Assembly: GCA_028551475.1 (NCBI GenBank)
Contig: CM052361.1
Coordinates: forward strand, 13,523,501 to 13,587,500
Reading direction: 5' to 3'
DNA: 64,000 nucleotides
DNA from: Casuarina equisetifolia
Lineage: Eukaryota > Streptophyta > Magnoliopsida > Fagales > Casuarinaceae
The translations under genes were made by a program, and so were the position numbers. Shown here one piece after another: positions 1 to 12,322 of the stretch. The notes below the pieces were generated by a model that saw nothing but the letters and a program-made list of their open reading frames with translations, was not told where the DNA came from and ran no database searches. How positions within the stretch are numbered: the stretch's first letter is position 1; each line of letters opens with the position of its first letter.

Positions 1-934
1 GAGCATTACTGATGATGCTCTACTTAGGTTTACTGTTACTAGGATCCATGTTTACCAAAGGATACTTCTCAAGCGTTATGGTGTGTCAAGCTCTCCACTT
101 TAGTGGATAGACTGGCATCCAACTTATCCTTTTCTCAATGTCTTCTATGTCCCATGCTTACACACAATATTGTTCCTAAAGGAAGCCTTTTGTCTATTAT
201 GGTATCTTGCTCAAGTCTACAGAATCGGCATGATCTTTTATAAACCATGGTTGACCAATTTTCTAAGAACATTTTCCACAAGAAACCAAAGTCTCTTTTT
301 CTGCAAATGGCTCTTCCTATTCTCTACTGAAGCAAATTGGCTACAAGAACTCAAGTACATGACAGACTATTCTTATATCCTCATGATGTTTCATCTTAAA
401 GATCATCTCTATATGGATAAGGACAAGTCACGTGTAAATATTTTGCCATCCAAATCCCTGTTAGGAAAGTACAACCAACACCCTTTTAACAATATCCACT
501 ATTCCAATCACAGAAACTGGAAGGACATCCGAGAAGCAATGTGTCATGTCAATAACATACGTCCTGCAATAGTACCACAAGAGCTGTTTAATCCTTTCTT
601 TTTCAATGAAGACGGACATGCAGACAAGACCTAAATTATATTTCTAGAGCATTATCGACTCTATCTCAGGAGAGCACAAGTTTTTCATTTCATTACTGAT
701 GAAGATTTTTGGATGGAGACTTTTAAAGATTTAAATTTTCCATATCCTCCAAATCCAGAGTCCTATGACTTTCAATCTAAAGTTGTTGAAGAAGAGTCTG
801 CACCTAAGATCGTGGCTAAAGAAATTCGTCTCATAAATCAAGAGGGAATATGGGCACGTGAAATTAATCATGAACTTTGGGGACCTGACATTGATGTGGA
901 AGATTATAATTTGGACAACCTGTTGGAAGCGTGA
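1..934 (+). pseudogene. Unrecognised degenerate coding region, probably retroelement-related
   Basis: Two open stretches lie in this AT-rich interval. Positions 170-634 (154 codons) and 713-934 (73 codons) are separated by a short gap, and the second ends in an acidic tail before a LTR-like tract. Reading frames before 170 hold further plausible peptide interrupted by stops, which suggests a frameshifted relic of a longer protein. I recognise no domain: no protease, reverse transcriptase or zinc-finger motif is visible. Being followed by a TATA-bearing non-coding tract and lying next to Copia relics, it could be the 3' end of an LTR element or of an endogenous pararetrovirus. That is a guess from position, not from sequence identity. 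Confidence 0.3.
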
Positions 935-1740
935 TGAAGATTTGATACTGATCCGATGGATTCTCTATGTATAATTAATAGTCTTACTTTTGTGTGATGT
1001 GATGTGTGCTAGTCTATGATAGTGTATGTAAGGACTCCACGTAGGATTCCACCCTTGTAAAAAGTTAGGTGGTCAAAAAGCAAATTTTGAAAATAGGATG
1101 CCATTTTGAAAATTAGCTTTACCTAAAAGTAAAAGTAAAAAAGTTAGGTGAGTCTTGTAAGAAAGTTAGTTGTAAAACCTCTATATATAGAGGTCTTTGG
1201 CATGAAATGAGAACTAAGTTTTGGCATAACACTTTTCTCTCCATTCTCTCATTCTCCCACGAAATTCTCTCTCTCTCTCTATTCTCTCCACTCATTCCTA
1301 AAGCCTTCTATATTCAAAATACCTTTGCCTTATGCATTCCAACCCTATACAATCAAGAAAGAACTTTTCCCTTAGCTTATGTTGCTGGGTAGCTTCACTC
1401 ACAGTGAGGTGCTAATCCATTCATTATTGGTAAATGCTATCTTTTACATAGGACAGTTGTGCATCTTACGTTGCCATTTGACTTCACACGTGATGAGGTG
1501 TTAAACCATCATTGGTAATTGCTATCTTTTCCAAGGACGATTGTGCATCTTGTGATATCACGTGGCTTCACACGTGGAGACTTGTGCCCATGATAGTCTA
1601 TCAAGATTTTTAGTAATGTTTATTCTTTGATAAATAATTATGCTATGTGTCTCATAGCCTAAACATGTAACTAAGCTTTGAAGGTATTGATTAATACTCG
1701 TTTGGGGGTGATTTTGCGGTGTTTTGGATAATAACAAAAT
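935..1740 (+). promoter_or_regulatory. LTR-like or leader-like tract with TATA box and pyrimidine leader
   Basis: This non-coding tract follows the upstream ORFs. A TATA-type motif (ctatatatag, 1181-1190) lies in a short palindrome of the kind seen in plant LTR and pararetrovirus promoters. It is followed by a CT-rich leader (about 1230-1290), as expected just downstream of a transcription start. Further on, 1393-1481 and 1482-1565 are imperfect direct repeats, with the start of a third at 1566. No tRNA primer-binding site was found, so an LTR identity is unproven. Confidence 0.35.
1393..1590 (+). repeat. Imperfect tandem repeat, units of about 85-89 bp
   Basis: Each unit starts with cttcac, then has gaggtg, ttggtaa, gctatctttt and gttgtgcatctt-like blocks in the same order. 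The first two units are 1393-1481 and 1482-1565; a third begins at 1566 and degenerates. Confidence 0.6.
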
Positions 1741-2079
1741 TCTACGTTATCATAGGGACACAAAGACCTTTGTTTTTATAAGGAAAAACTAACATTGGTT
1801 TTATGAAATTTCAAAACTTTGAAGAGTACTCAAGCTTTAAGGAAGTATTGTATTTTGACTTCTAAGGAAGAACCACACTTTGCCCTCTTTAAAAGGAGAA
1901 TGATATTTTTGAAAAAAAAAACTCTTGATTTCTATTCATAAAAAGTTACTTACAAGGGGAGAAAGTCCTTTTTAAGTGCAATTTTATTAATCCTAAACTA
2001 TTATCGATTAAAATTAAATTCTCCATACTCTTGTCACATCAACCTCATCACCAAAGTTAGATCTACTAATTTTGTCTCA

Positions 2080-3370
2080 AACAAATATGTCAAACCTAAT
2101 CTCTCTAAACCTAGATAACTTTGAATTTACATTTTCAAATGTTTTTCTAATTTATAATTTTTAACTATCATTTATTTCGTTATTCATTTTCTTAAGTTAG
2201 AAATCTTATAGTTACTACCAACAAGATATATTCCTATACATCTAATTCATTGAATCCTAAACATATTTTCTCATATTGTCTCCATTCTTTTATCAAAGGC
2301 TTTTATTGTGGTCTAAGGATTTTTCTATGAAATTACATTATTTCGTAAAACTATCTTTTAACTTGGTATCATCACTAATGGCATAAGCCCCTTGGTTGTT
2401 TTTAATCCTACCATTGAAAAGGCCACCCAACCTAATCACATTCATGTTACTACTCATGCCCTACCTTACTTACACTTGGGAATCCTATTGTCCATGCCAT
2501 CAAGGTTCACCTCGAAGGTAATAATTTTTTGGTCTAAAAAATGGATTTAGCCATATTTGCATGCTTTTGGTCTTTTGAGCATTCTCAATGGTTCATATCC
2601 CATGTCTATCCAAGTTTAGTATAGATATAACTAAAGAAGGGACCATAGTGCATAACACCAATCCAACATATTAGGATTGGATTATTCGAGATCAAACAAC
2701 ATGAAGCTTGATCTTAAACACAAGTAACGACAACATTGTCACTATAGTCACCAAAGACCCTATCTTTGCTGAAATCTAGAATATTATTTCTAGTGAATTC
2801 CACACCCATAGCATAACCTGTGCATTTACCTTATGCTTATGCCTCCAAGCAATAACAAAATGTTATCATTTTGTAATTAAGTTTATGCAAGAACTTGATA
2901 CACTTGTGGATCAACTTCACCTAAGGGAGAAATTGCATAATGTTTTTCACCTAATAATGAATATATGACACACCTTTTTTGTGGACTTGGAAGCCCTTTC
3001 ATGCCCTTTGCCATTGCCATCTTTGTGTACACAAGAAAGATTGCCTTAACCTACAAAGATCTATGCAGCTTGCTCTTGAATGGGCTAGCTCAAATTGGCA
3101 AAGTAGACAACTCCAACTACCACTTACTCCATGGTTGCCACCATTGTGGACTCTTTAGCCTAAAAAATCACCCATTTGACCTTTGGGACGACCTTTGCAA
3201 TAAGTTGACAACTTAGTCACTACAAGCACACCCCACACCTTATGCTGTCATCAACTGCAATAGACAATTCCTGCATGCCAACAACAACTGCTAGGCATCA
3301 ATTTAGTGTTAGATATGCCAAAAAGCTAGTATAAAACAATTGTAAACATTTCATTATTTTCAATTAGAGT
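2080..3370 (+). pseudogene. Copia gag relic (+ orientation)
   Basis: This is a degenerate gag region of a Ty1/Copia element. Around 2395-2540 it encodes a broken version of the N-terminal gag segment that also appears, better preserved, on the minus strand at 18763-19053 (with the peptide PTIEMATQPNHIHA there). The open stretch 2965-3216 continues the gag-like reading (THLFCGLGSPFMPFAIAI). A possible zinc-knuckle vestige follows near 3315-3350. Stops and frameshifts are frequent, so it is long dead. No LTR of its own could be delimited. The match to 18583-19215 and 5395-5658 is by direct reading of both strands. Confidence 0.6.
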
Positions 3371-3649
3371 TAGCAATGGGCATGAGATACGAGGTGCACC
3401 CATGGTGACCGAGTTGTTAACCTATTGTAGAGGTTGTCATAAAGGCCATATAGGTGATTTTTCAAGTTAGAGAGTTAACAAAGATGGTACCCATGGAGTA
3501 GACAATAGTCAAAATTGTATGTTCCTCTTGTTTAGGCTAGGCTTTATGATTCAAGAGCAACTCACACAAACCTTCGCAATGTTAAGGTAATGTTTCGTGC
3601 ATGCATAGAAATTGTTGTGGCAAGGGGTGCAAAGGGGTTCTTAATGTTG
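3371..3649. other. Unassigned sequence between gag relic and LTR-like block
   Basis: No ORF, repeat or known motif is visible. It could be further Copia internal sequence. Confidence 0.3.
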
Positions 3650-5390
3650 GAAAATAGGGTTTTGTTGTGATTGAAAATATTTTCTTGTAAATATCAATTC
3701 TCAAATTATGTTTTTCTAAATGTGCAAAAAGAAAAACTATAAGAAGTAAAAGGTATACAAATTATAATATGAATTAATGATATTATAAAGTAACCGAGTT
3801 CCTACATTTCCTCATAAAATATATTCTTAAAGTCTTTGTGACATATATTCAAATATATGTTGATTATTTGAATATATTGATTATTTAAATATTTCTTCAA
3901 GAAATATAAAATATATTTGAATATATTTTATTTTAGGAATATGATACTTGGTTTGGTGAAATTGCAAGAACAATATATTAGCTCAAAATCAATATATGCA
4001 ATACATTAAAAATGTATTGATATTGGACCTTGTTGATATTGGACCGTATATACATGTTGAATATATTATTACTGTACTGGACTTTTGCTACTGGACTGTG
4101 AGAATATAGGTGCGACCCAAGTTCACGTCAACTTGATCCTATTCCTTGTTAACGGTGTCGTCTTAATCATATCAAAGGCTTCCTTTTTACGGTGTCGTCT
4201 TGATCATATCAAAGACTTCCTTTTTACGGTGTCATCTGAATCATATCAAAGCCTTCCTTGTTATGGTGTCGTCTTGATCATATCAGAGGCTTCTTTGTTA
4301 TGGTGTCGTCTTAATCATATCAGAGGCTTCCTTGTTACGGTGTTGTCTTGATCATATCAGAGGCTTCCTTGATACGCTTGTTGGCTACGACATCGTCTCA
4401 CTTAAAGGCACATAAGAGACGCTTATTCTTCAATGGGTTATGCCCTAGCCCACTTCACTTCTCCTCGATGCTGCCTTTGCTTCTCTCAAGCGCCGAAACT
4501 TCAATAAGATGAATATGGAGGAAATGGTTTGTCAAAACGGTCAGATTTCAAATTAGAAGGTTGAAATGAGGCTGATTTGATGGATAGCTTACTATTCCTA
4601 ACGGGAAGAGAGCTATGGTTTAGGTTTGATTTAAAGAAAAGCCCTAGATCTACCTCTATTTAAAAGAGATGTGTGAGTGAAGGTTTTCTTCTTGATGATT
4701 TACATCTATTTGAAGCATTTTCTTTGTGAAGAAAATCGACTAAGCTTACTTACCATTTGATTCAAGATTGTTCATCATTCGGTGGTTCATAAGCATTCGG
4801 TGATATTGAATTATATGGTTTGATCTTTGATTACAACTTGTATAATATTATTTATGTGCTGATTTCACTTATAAATATTCTCTACACATAAATTTTGAGG
4901 AAAGTCTGAAACCCTAATTTCTTTAAATTGGGGATTTCGTGATAGGAGCTTTGTATCTTGATATATTTGTTTGAATAGCTCCTCTGATTAGTAATATCCC
5001 ATAAACTAACATATTATTTGGGGATTTGCTATTGTATATGATCTTTTAATTATTATTTGTATTTGGACTTGAAAATTCCTTTGAGAAGGAATTATTTGGA
5101 TTAGGGAGAATGTATTCTCCTAATTAGGTTGAGTAGAGGTGACTTCAATCGATTAGATTGAAGGAGAAAAGGGTGGATGTAGGACTTTGAGATAGAGTGC
5201 CGAACCACCGTGGTAAATTGGGTGTTGATTCTCTTTCTCCTTGCTTCCTTAAACAATTTTGTTTGATTACTTATTGTCATATAAATTGCAAAATTGTTTG
5301 ATTGAATAATTTTAAGAAAAACAAAAATATAGTTTCAGTACAAAAACAATTCAACCCCCCTTTTTGTTAAGCCATAAAACCCACACCTAA
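3650..5390. mobile_element. LTR-like insertion, possibly a solo LTR
   Basis: The block begins near 3649 with tgttggaaaatag, a typical Copia LTR start. It ends near 5350-5370 with caattcaacccccc, a motif I associate with the LTR ends of large Copia elements. It contains no long ORF and carries a 37-bp tandem array at 4152-4373. It separates two tail-to-tail gag relics of another family. I could not find a convincing target-site duplication or an exact 3' end, so boundaries are approximate and it may be two fragments. Confidence 0.4.
4152..4373 (+). repeat. Minisatellite, six units of 37 bp
   Basis: Units start at 4152, 4189, 4226, 4263, 4300 and 4337. Each has the order acggtgtcgtct, gatcatatca, then aggcttcctt, with a few substitutions per unit. 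The spacing is exactly 37 bp throughout. It lies in a probable LTR, where such arrays commonly arise. Confidence 0.85.
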
Positions 5391-5394
5391 GTCA

Positions 5395-5658
5395 GTGAAA
5401 AATGTGTGTTAGATATTCATTATCAAACATAGGTTCTGCAGTTAAACTCAATTATAGAACAATGACCTTTTGTTATTGCTTAGAGGTGTAGGCATAAGTC
5501 AAATGCATGGGTTGTGCTATAGGTATGGAATTCACTAGAAAGAGCATTCTAGATTTTAGCAAAGGTGGGGTATTCGGCAACTACAGTGACAATGTTGTCA
5601 TTGCTTATGCTCTAGATCTAGCTTCATGCTATTTGATCTTGAACAGTCCAATCCTAAT
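5395..5658 (-). pseudogene. Copia gag relic, distal part of the split minus-strand copy
   Basis: Read on the minus strand, this matches the + copy at about 2670-2960, including the cattgtcact, aatctagaat and agtgaattcca blocks. It is the continuation of the 18583-19215 relic. The two were one sequence until the Copia element at 5659-18582 inserted between them. The flanking pentamer CTAAT at 5654-5658 recurs at 18583-18587. Confidence 0.6.
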
Positions 5659-6290
5659 TGTTGGCTCATTACATAAGTCCATGTAATGTGGACTTCAATG
5701 ATGCATAAACTAATATTCCCTATTGCTGCAAATCAATATCACTTTGTTGGTCCATTCTAATTCAACACACATTCTACTTATATTACCCTTATTGTATATA
5801 TAATGCTAGTTAGTGTGGGTCTTCGTTCATCTTATAGACTTTGATGAGTGAGACTATTTGTATGAACAAATTTATAAGCTAAAACCATCCTTCAGCTCTC
5901 ATAAGACAAAATGCCCTATATAGCATTTTGCCTTGTCACTACTTTAAGGCTCTTTCTTTATAAAACATTTGAATCACCCATTTCACGATAGACATAAACA
6001 CATAACTCGATCAAAGGTTTTTGCACATGAGAGAAAGTCAAATTCACTCATGTTATCATCATCTTCCACCATTTTAAATAGCATTTTTCAACTGCCTTAT
6101 CTAGCCAATTCAAGGAAAAAATAAAGGGAAAGATCTAGCCTAAAGTTCCTAATTTGGAACTTGAAGATTATAGACAAATACGGTATGTATTTAGAACTTG
6201 TTTTAAGTTCTACATAAAACCCATGATTCTTCTTTATGATTGATGTTTAGATCCTGTTAATAGCCTCATTGGAAGTCATATTTTCTAACA
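5659..6290 (+). repeat. 5' LTR of the Copia element
   Basis: This 632-bp repeat starts TGTTGG and ends AACA, next to the tRNA-iMet primer-binding site. It matches 11908-12322 plus about 18284-18582. The right copy has about 80 bp extra around 12150-12240. Confidence 0.85.
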
Positions 6291-6292
6291 AT

Positions 6293-6303
6293 TGGTATCA
6301 GAG
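6293..6303 (+). promoter_or_regulatory. Primer-binding site (initiator tRNA-Met)
   Basis: tggtatcagag lies two bases after the 5' LTR. It is complementary to the 3' end of initiator tRNA-Met, the usual primer of plant Copia elements. Confidence 0.85.
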
Positions 6304-9300
6304 TAGTCATAGCATCAATATGGAGAACAAAACAAGTTAAAACTTGATTTTGAGCTTAAAAATTAGATTTTTTGAAGTGAGTCTCATTTTTTATTTCGAG
6401 CTAAATCTAAGCTTAACCTATGAGTATTATTGCTAGTTAAGGTTAGAATCGAAACCAATACAACATGACGTTTCCACTAATACTAAGAACTGTTATAAAT
6501 GGCAGTTTTCCAATTAGGTCATACCCAACCATAATAAGCTTGAACCAAGTCTGACCTACTACAAACCTCTATGAGCCACCATTTGTGATGTCAGAGGTAG
6601 ATTGTCCTTAGACAATCTCAATGGTGTCTAGATCAGTCGGACACCGAATTGATTGAATTGGGTTATCCGATTTTGACATTTTGGTTTAACCTAGATTTAG
6701 CTACCGGTGAGCCTTTATCGCCACCATTTATGGTGTCAAACATCGATCTTGAGCCGACGATCACATCGGTGTCTTGATTAGCTGAAGAACTGGCCGATTG
6801 GACACCAAATCAACTGAGTCAGCAAACTAGGTTGACTTGGTTGAACAAGTTGCAAATTTAATTATGAGTATCGTATATTGTATCCCATAACATAGGTTGA
6901 TCTTGTGGCTTGACTATTAGTGGTTAGATTGGGTTATGACCACGATAGTGGCACAACTTATTTGGGTCATAGGATTGAACTTGTGTGTTTGGGGATTGAT
7001 CCAAATAGGTAGGGGTCTTCTGATTTTGTTAAATTGTGACCACCATAGTGGCATAATTTTATTGGATTATGAGACTTTATTCTTGTACTCTGGACATGTC
7101 TAGTCTTATTGTGTGGTTATACTCCTATAAGAGGTGACTGCTATTAGGCTTTGGATATTGCATAGTTTGCTTACCTAGGTTAGGGCTAATCTTAACAATC
7201 CATACACCCATAAGTGGTGGATCTATAAGGATTGGTTCTTCCTTGTGTTGGCTACTAAATGGATAGTTTTCTAGATGGTATGTCATATTTACTACCCACA
7301 GGTGTTTATGTGATATTGCTTGTGAAACTTTCTTCTAATCTACTCACAGTGCTTTTATTATGTATTATACAAAACAACCATGCTCACCATCAACCATTGC
7401 ATAGTGACTATAGAAGTCTTAATTGGATTAAACTTTAAGAAATGGTTGCCATTTATTTGTTGTTGCCTTTTATGTCAACTCATTATTTTGTTGAAATTTG
7501 TTGGATAGCACATCATATTTTCTACCCACAGGGGGTTGTATGGCAATGCTTATGAGCTCTCATAATTTTACCCATATTTTGCTAATGGTTTCATTGGCTT
7601 AATGGTTACCTTTTATATCAATTGTAATGTAGTTTTTATTGAGGCTCACATGAAGTTTAACTTCTGCAATTAAGCTTTTCTAGGAAGAGCTAGATAATAG
7701 CTCTACCTCAATCAATTATTAGACAACAAATTTTATTGGTTATAACAATTGTAACATTAAGTTGCTTTATGAAACACATTATTGAAATGGAGTTGCTTTA
7801 ATTTACTACATGTTAATGATCAACTTAAGACCTCTTTGTATATGACTCACCTGCTGAGTCCACTATTGAGGATTGGTTGGATATGATGACATTAAAGAAT
7901 TATACCCCATCAAATTTGTAATAATGATTATCTATAGAGATTTTCACTTAAGGCATGGTAATTATGGAGTTTTTGAGGATTGTATTTGAAAGGATGGTTA
8001 CTAGGATGATGGTTGCAATAAGTCTAAAGATTTTGATGTTAGTTTGTGAGTCCAATTTATTAAAAGCCCCATTTAATTCTTGGTGGCTGGATAGTCTTGT
8101 GACTAATGATATTTTATTATTATCTAGATTCACATGCAATGGAATGCAAAATTAGTACAAGCTTTTTGATTGAATATAATGTAAAAACCTATGTGGTGTT
8201 TACTAGATATGTCATCCTATTTTGAAGAATGTTTTGGATGACTTTATACTGTGCCTTCTTTGTACAATTGTTTTGAGGAAATTTGGTTCAAGCATGAACA
8301 TATATGGTTATTGTTTAAGATGGCAAATTGTATTGTTAATGTGTTTTCCATTTCAAATGATATTAGTTACTAACACCACATTTTATGGTTTACACATTGT
8401 GTTTGGCTTTCCATGATATTTATGACTCTTAGAGAGTTATATGTGGTGTATTGTCGGTATATGAGATATAATGGCCAAGGTTAAAATAGAGTTATGGTCC
8501 ATAATTTTGGCTCATTGAGGTTTTACATATTGATTTTAATGGCCATGTATGAAGTTATTGTTTTGATATTTTATCTTATTGAGTCATAATTGGTTTTCAC
8601 AACATGGTGATTTATGGTTGGTTGAGGAACATGTTTGAATTCTGTGAGATGTTGGGAGACTCTAGAGTTGATGCTAAGAGGTAGAAAAGAGAAAAGATTG
8701 ATGTTGTGAAATTTGATCAATGTGACAGGTACTATGATAGAATGAAAATTTTGAATATTTAAAAAACTCATTTGACTGGAGAAGATAATTTTGAGATTGT
8801 TGATAAATTTGTTGTGTTTGAAAACTGTGAGCATTATAGTGTAGCTAATATGTGCTACTAAACTCTCATATATATGATGGGTAATATGGATCATGTGATA
8901 TGCTTTAGGATATCTTATAAAAGTAAAATTGAATGGTCCATATTCAAGTGAAGCAAAGTATAACTTTGCTCAACATTTTGTATCTTGCATAGATCATTAG
9001 AAAGGGTATTAGTTTATAACCCTTAAGAGGTGATAGAATTATCAAGTTATTAATAACAAAGTTTACGGAACATAATGTGATAGAGAAATGTAATTGTTCT
9101 CTAACCATTTAAAATAGTAGTAAAGTTAATAGGACTATGTCTTTTGTTTCACATGTATATATATTTTGTTAGAGCCAAAGGAGCCATAATTTAAACCTGT
9201 TAGAGTAAATGAACCATTTAATTAAGCAACTTTGGCTTAAGTTCCACAAGTCTTTGATCCATCTATAAGTGCTCTACTCAAAGGTTCCACAAAAGAAAGC

Positions 9301-11907
9301 TAATGAGTTTCGTTCTCATACTACTTAGTCTTTTAGGAGAACTTGATTGTAGCATTGATATTACTTTGATTACTTGTGTAAGTGTTGTTTCCAGCCTTTG
9401 TAAGATCTATACTTATATGTAACTATAGAGAGGATATTCTTGATAAGACATAATGAGATTTAGAGCTTATTAAATTGCCTCATGATTGTAAAATTTTTGT
9501 TTGTGAATGTATGTATAAAACCAAAAGAGTTTTCATAAGAAAGTTTGTAAGGTCTTGCTTGGTTGGTAGCTAAAAAGCTTATTTCATAGTGACTGTTATA
9601 TTAGTTACTCATCTTAGTATGTTGCAACGATAGTTGGCTATCAAATTGCCTTTCTAAATGAAACTCTAGATAAGAAGATCTATATAGTGCACCCTAAGTG
9701 TTTTGAGGTGTTTGATGAAAATTTGATTAGGTATAGATTTATTATATTTGTTTATGGATTTGAGTAAGATCCCAAGTATTGACACATGAAGTTTTATAGT
9801 TTTATAAGTTGATATAGTTTTATGGTAATTGTGATATATCATATCATAAGTGTTGATTTACAAAGATTAGTAGGAGAAAAGTTAATTTGTTTGATTTTCT
9901 AAGGATAATATCTTACTTATAAGAAATCTTAAAGGTTACTCCATGAGGTGAATTATCTATTACCAAAGTAATTGATGTGTCAAATTTAATTAAGGTGTAT
10001 CACTTGAGAAAAGATGTATGGTATATGTTTGAGGTGTTTTAATAAGTCACCACCATTGCTTGGATGTTAATATTTAGTATGGTGACTTTTAGCTTAAGCA
10101 TTAAGATTCATTAGCATTATTCTTAACTACTATTGATCCTTTCTCATGAGGGCACATGATGATCACATTTTGGAATATGTTTGGTTTTTTAGGTTGTAAA
10201 CCAAGAAGTATTTTGATCCTTATGGTTAATAAACAACAATGTACTTGAAAGTTCCATTTATGTGTATGTTATATTAGATTGACATAATACTTGAGGTAAA
10301 GTACTCTAACATACATTAGTCAAGCCTTAATTACAATCATTGGGTTGTTATTGGAACATTTTGAGATCCATTAAAGGATATAATGTTTTATATGTTGACT
10401 TATATACATTTAATTGGATGATGAACAGAAGGATTGTGTTATGAAATTATTGCTAGCAATATTGTAATACACTATAGGGAAGCTACTTAACTAATTTAAC
10501 TAATAAACCTTGTAAAGAAGTTTACAAATTTAAAAGAGTCGTTGGACTTATAAGAAAGTCAATAGAAGTTTGTTTTAATTGCTTGACCTTTTTAGTTATA
10601 TTATGACATTGGGACTATCATGTTATTTGTATCACAGGGTCTAAGCACAAATTAATTCTTATTCTTAACCATTATTGAGAGGTTAAGATAGGTAACATAT
10701 ATTACATTGATATGGATGCTAAGGTTTTACCCTCATAATTTATAGCTATTATGGTTGTTTATTCCAACTGATGTTGTTATCTTTCCCACTGTTAAGGTCT
10801 TTATCGTTTTATTTTGAATGACATGTCATAAGTATGAACTCAACAACATCTTTGATGCTATTGTTCAGTGAGAGCTTTTTTTAATATCTTTACTTTGAAA
10901 TAAAAGAGTATTTATATTGTTTGATAGTGTTAATTGTTAAAAAAAAAAGTAAAGAATGGTGATGTTATATTGGAGCACATTAGAATAGATGTTGTGCTAG
11001 CTAACCCACTTACCAAAGAGTTAAACTCTTTTATATTGCAAAAGTACGTTGACCGTATAGGTTTTGATTCTTCGTATGGTACCATTGTTTAGTCAGGGCT
11101 TATGCTCCTTGTTTAGTAATTTTGCTCATTATTTGATGTTTTTGCTCAATGAGAACTATTGATCTTTACTAAACACTTTTATTTAGTGGGAGCTATTGCT
11201 TCCTTCGTCATTGTGTATTAGTACAACATTTGTTTGTTTACTGTTATGTAAAATTTATTTAAGGTTATACATCTTTGTTACCTATTTATTATTTGATTCA
11301 CACAAGATTGTGAGACACCTACGTGCTTATTTAATACATGTTATAAAGTCTTAAGTGTTATGTTACCTTAAGCATTTGGCCATGGCACATGATTATTGGC
11401 CATATAAATGTCTTCTAGCACAAATATCCATTTATATTTGAGTGAATTATACAAGACATTTATATTCTCTTAAGACGGTTTGTCAATGATGTCTCGTTAC
11501 CTTGGGGATGCCTTTTTGGGATGGTTAGTTAATGATGTTTATCATTAGAGGTGATATTCCCCTATGACAATTTTATCGATGACATTGGTCATGAGGAGAA
11601 TAAGACTAATAAAGATGGTAACACTACATTCCTTTATGGTGTTACTTATCTACCACACTACCATATAGGTCTATGTTTGTAAAGTGGAGGCTCATGTGAC
11701 TTTGCTAGGGGCTATGTCTTTAAATGGCACAGTTGCAATTGTTATCCATGGGTTTGAAACTTTATGTGACGAGATCAACAATAAGAGTTTTGTTCTATAC
11801 TTTTGGGACCAACATAAAACAAAATGTTTTAAAATTTTTTCACATATATGAAATATACTAATAGTATTATTTATATTATGATCATTGTTATAGCCTAAGT
11901 GGGAGAT
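6304..11907 (+). pseudogene. Decayed Copia gag-pol internal region
   Basis: No frame stays open beyond about 110 codons. Readable vestiges on + are reverse transcriptase (about 9620-9800) and the C-terminal RNase H stretch (about 10970-11070). The 6304-9600 part, where gag, protease and integrase should lie, is too decayed for me to place domains. The minus-strand ORF 8571-8894 is a chance opening. Confidence 0.65.
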
Positions 11908-12322
11908 TTTTGGCTCATTGTATGAGTCCATGTAGTATGGACTTATATCAATGATGCATAAACTAATATTCCCTATCGTGGCAAAGTGATGTCACTATGT
12001 TGGTTCATTTTGATTTTACACACATTCTACTTATATTACCCTTATTGCATATATGGTGCTGGCTAGTTTGGACCTTCGTTCATCTTATAGACTTTAATAA
12101 GTGAGACTATTTGTATGAATAAATTTATAAGCTAAGTCCCCCCATTAGCTCTCCAATAATGTTGACTAAACTTTGTTGTTGGAAGAATTATTGAGACAAT
12201 GGTGACTGTCATTTTGTTGTGCATTTGGATGTGCTAAATATCCCGTAAGGCATTTTGCTATGTCATTACTTTAAGGCTCTCTCTTTAATAAAACACTTGA
12301 ATCACCCACTTCATGATAAACA
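11908..12322 (+). repeat. 3' LTR of the Copia element, left part
   Basis: It follows the polypurine tract directly and matches the left LTR. It is interrupted after 12322 by the nested element and resumes at 18279-18284, where the duplicated pentamer AAACA marks the break. Confidence 0.85.

Noticed and set aside
4152..4373. Array resembling a CRISPR (regular repeats)
   Set aside because: The units are contiguous 37-bp tandem repeats with no unique spacers, in plant DNA.
8571..8894. 107-codon minus-strand ORF
   Set aside because: It lies in decayed Copia interior that reads as pol on the plus strand. It is a chance opening.
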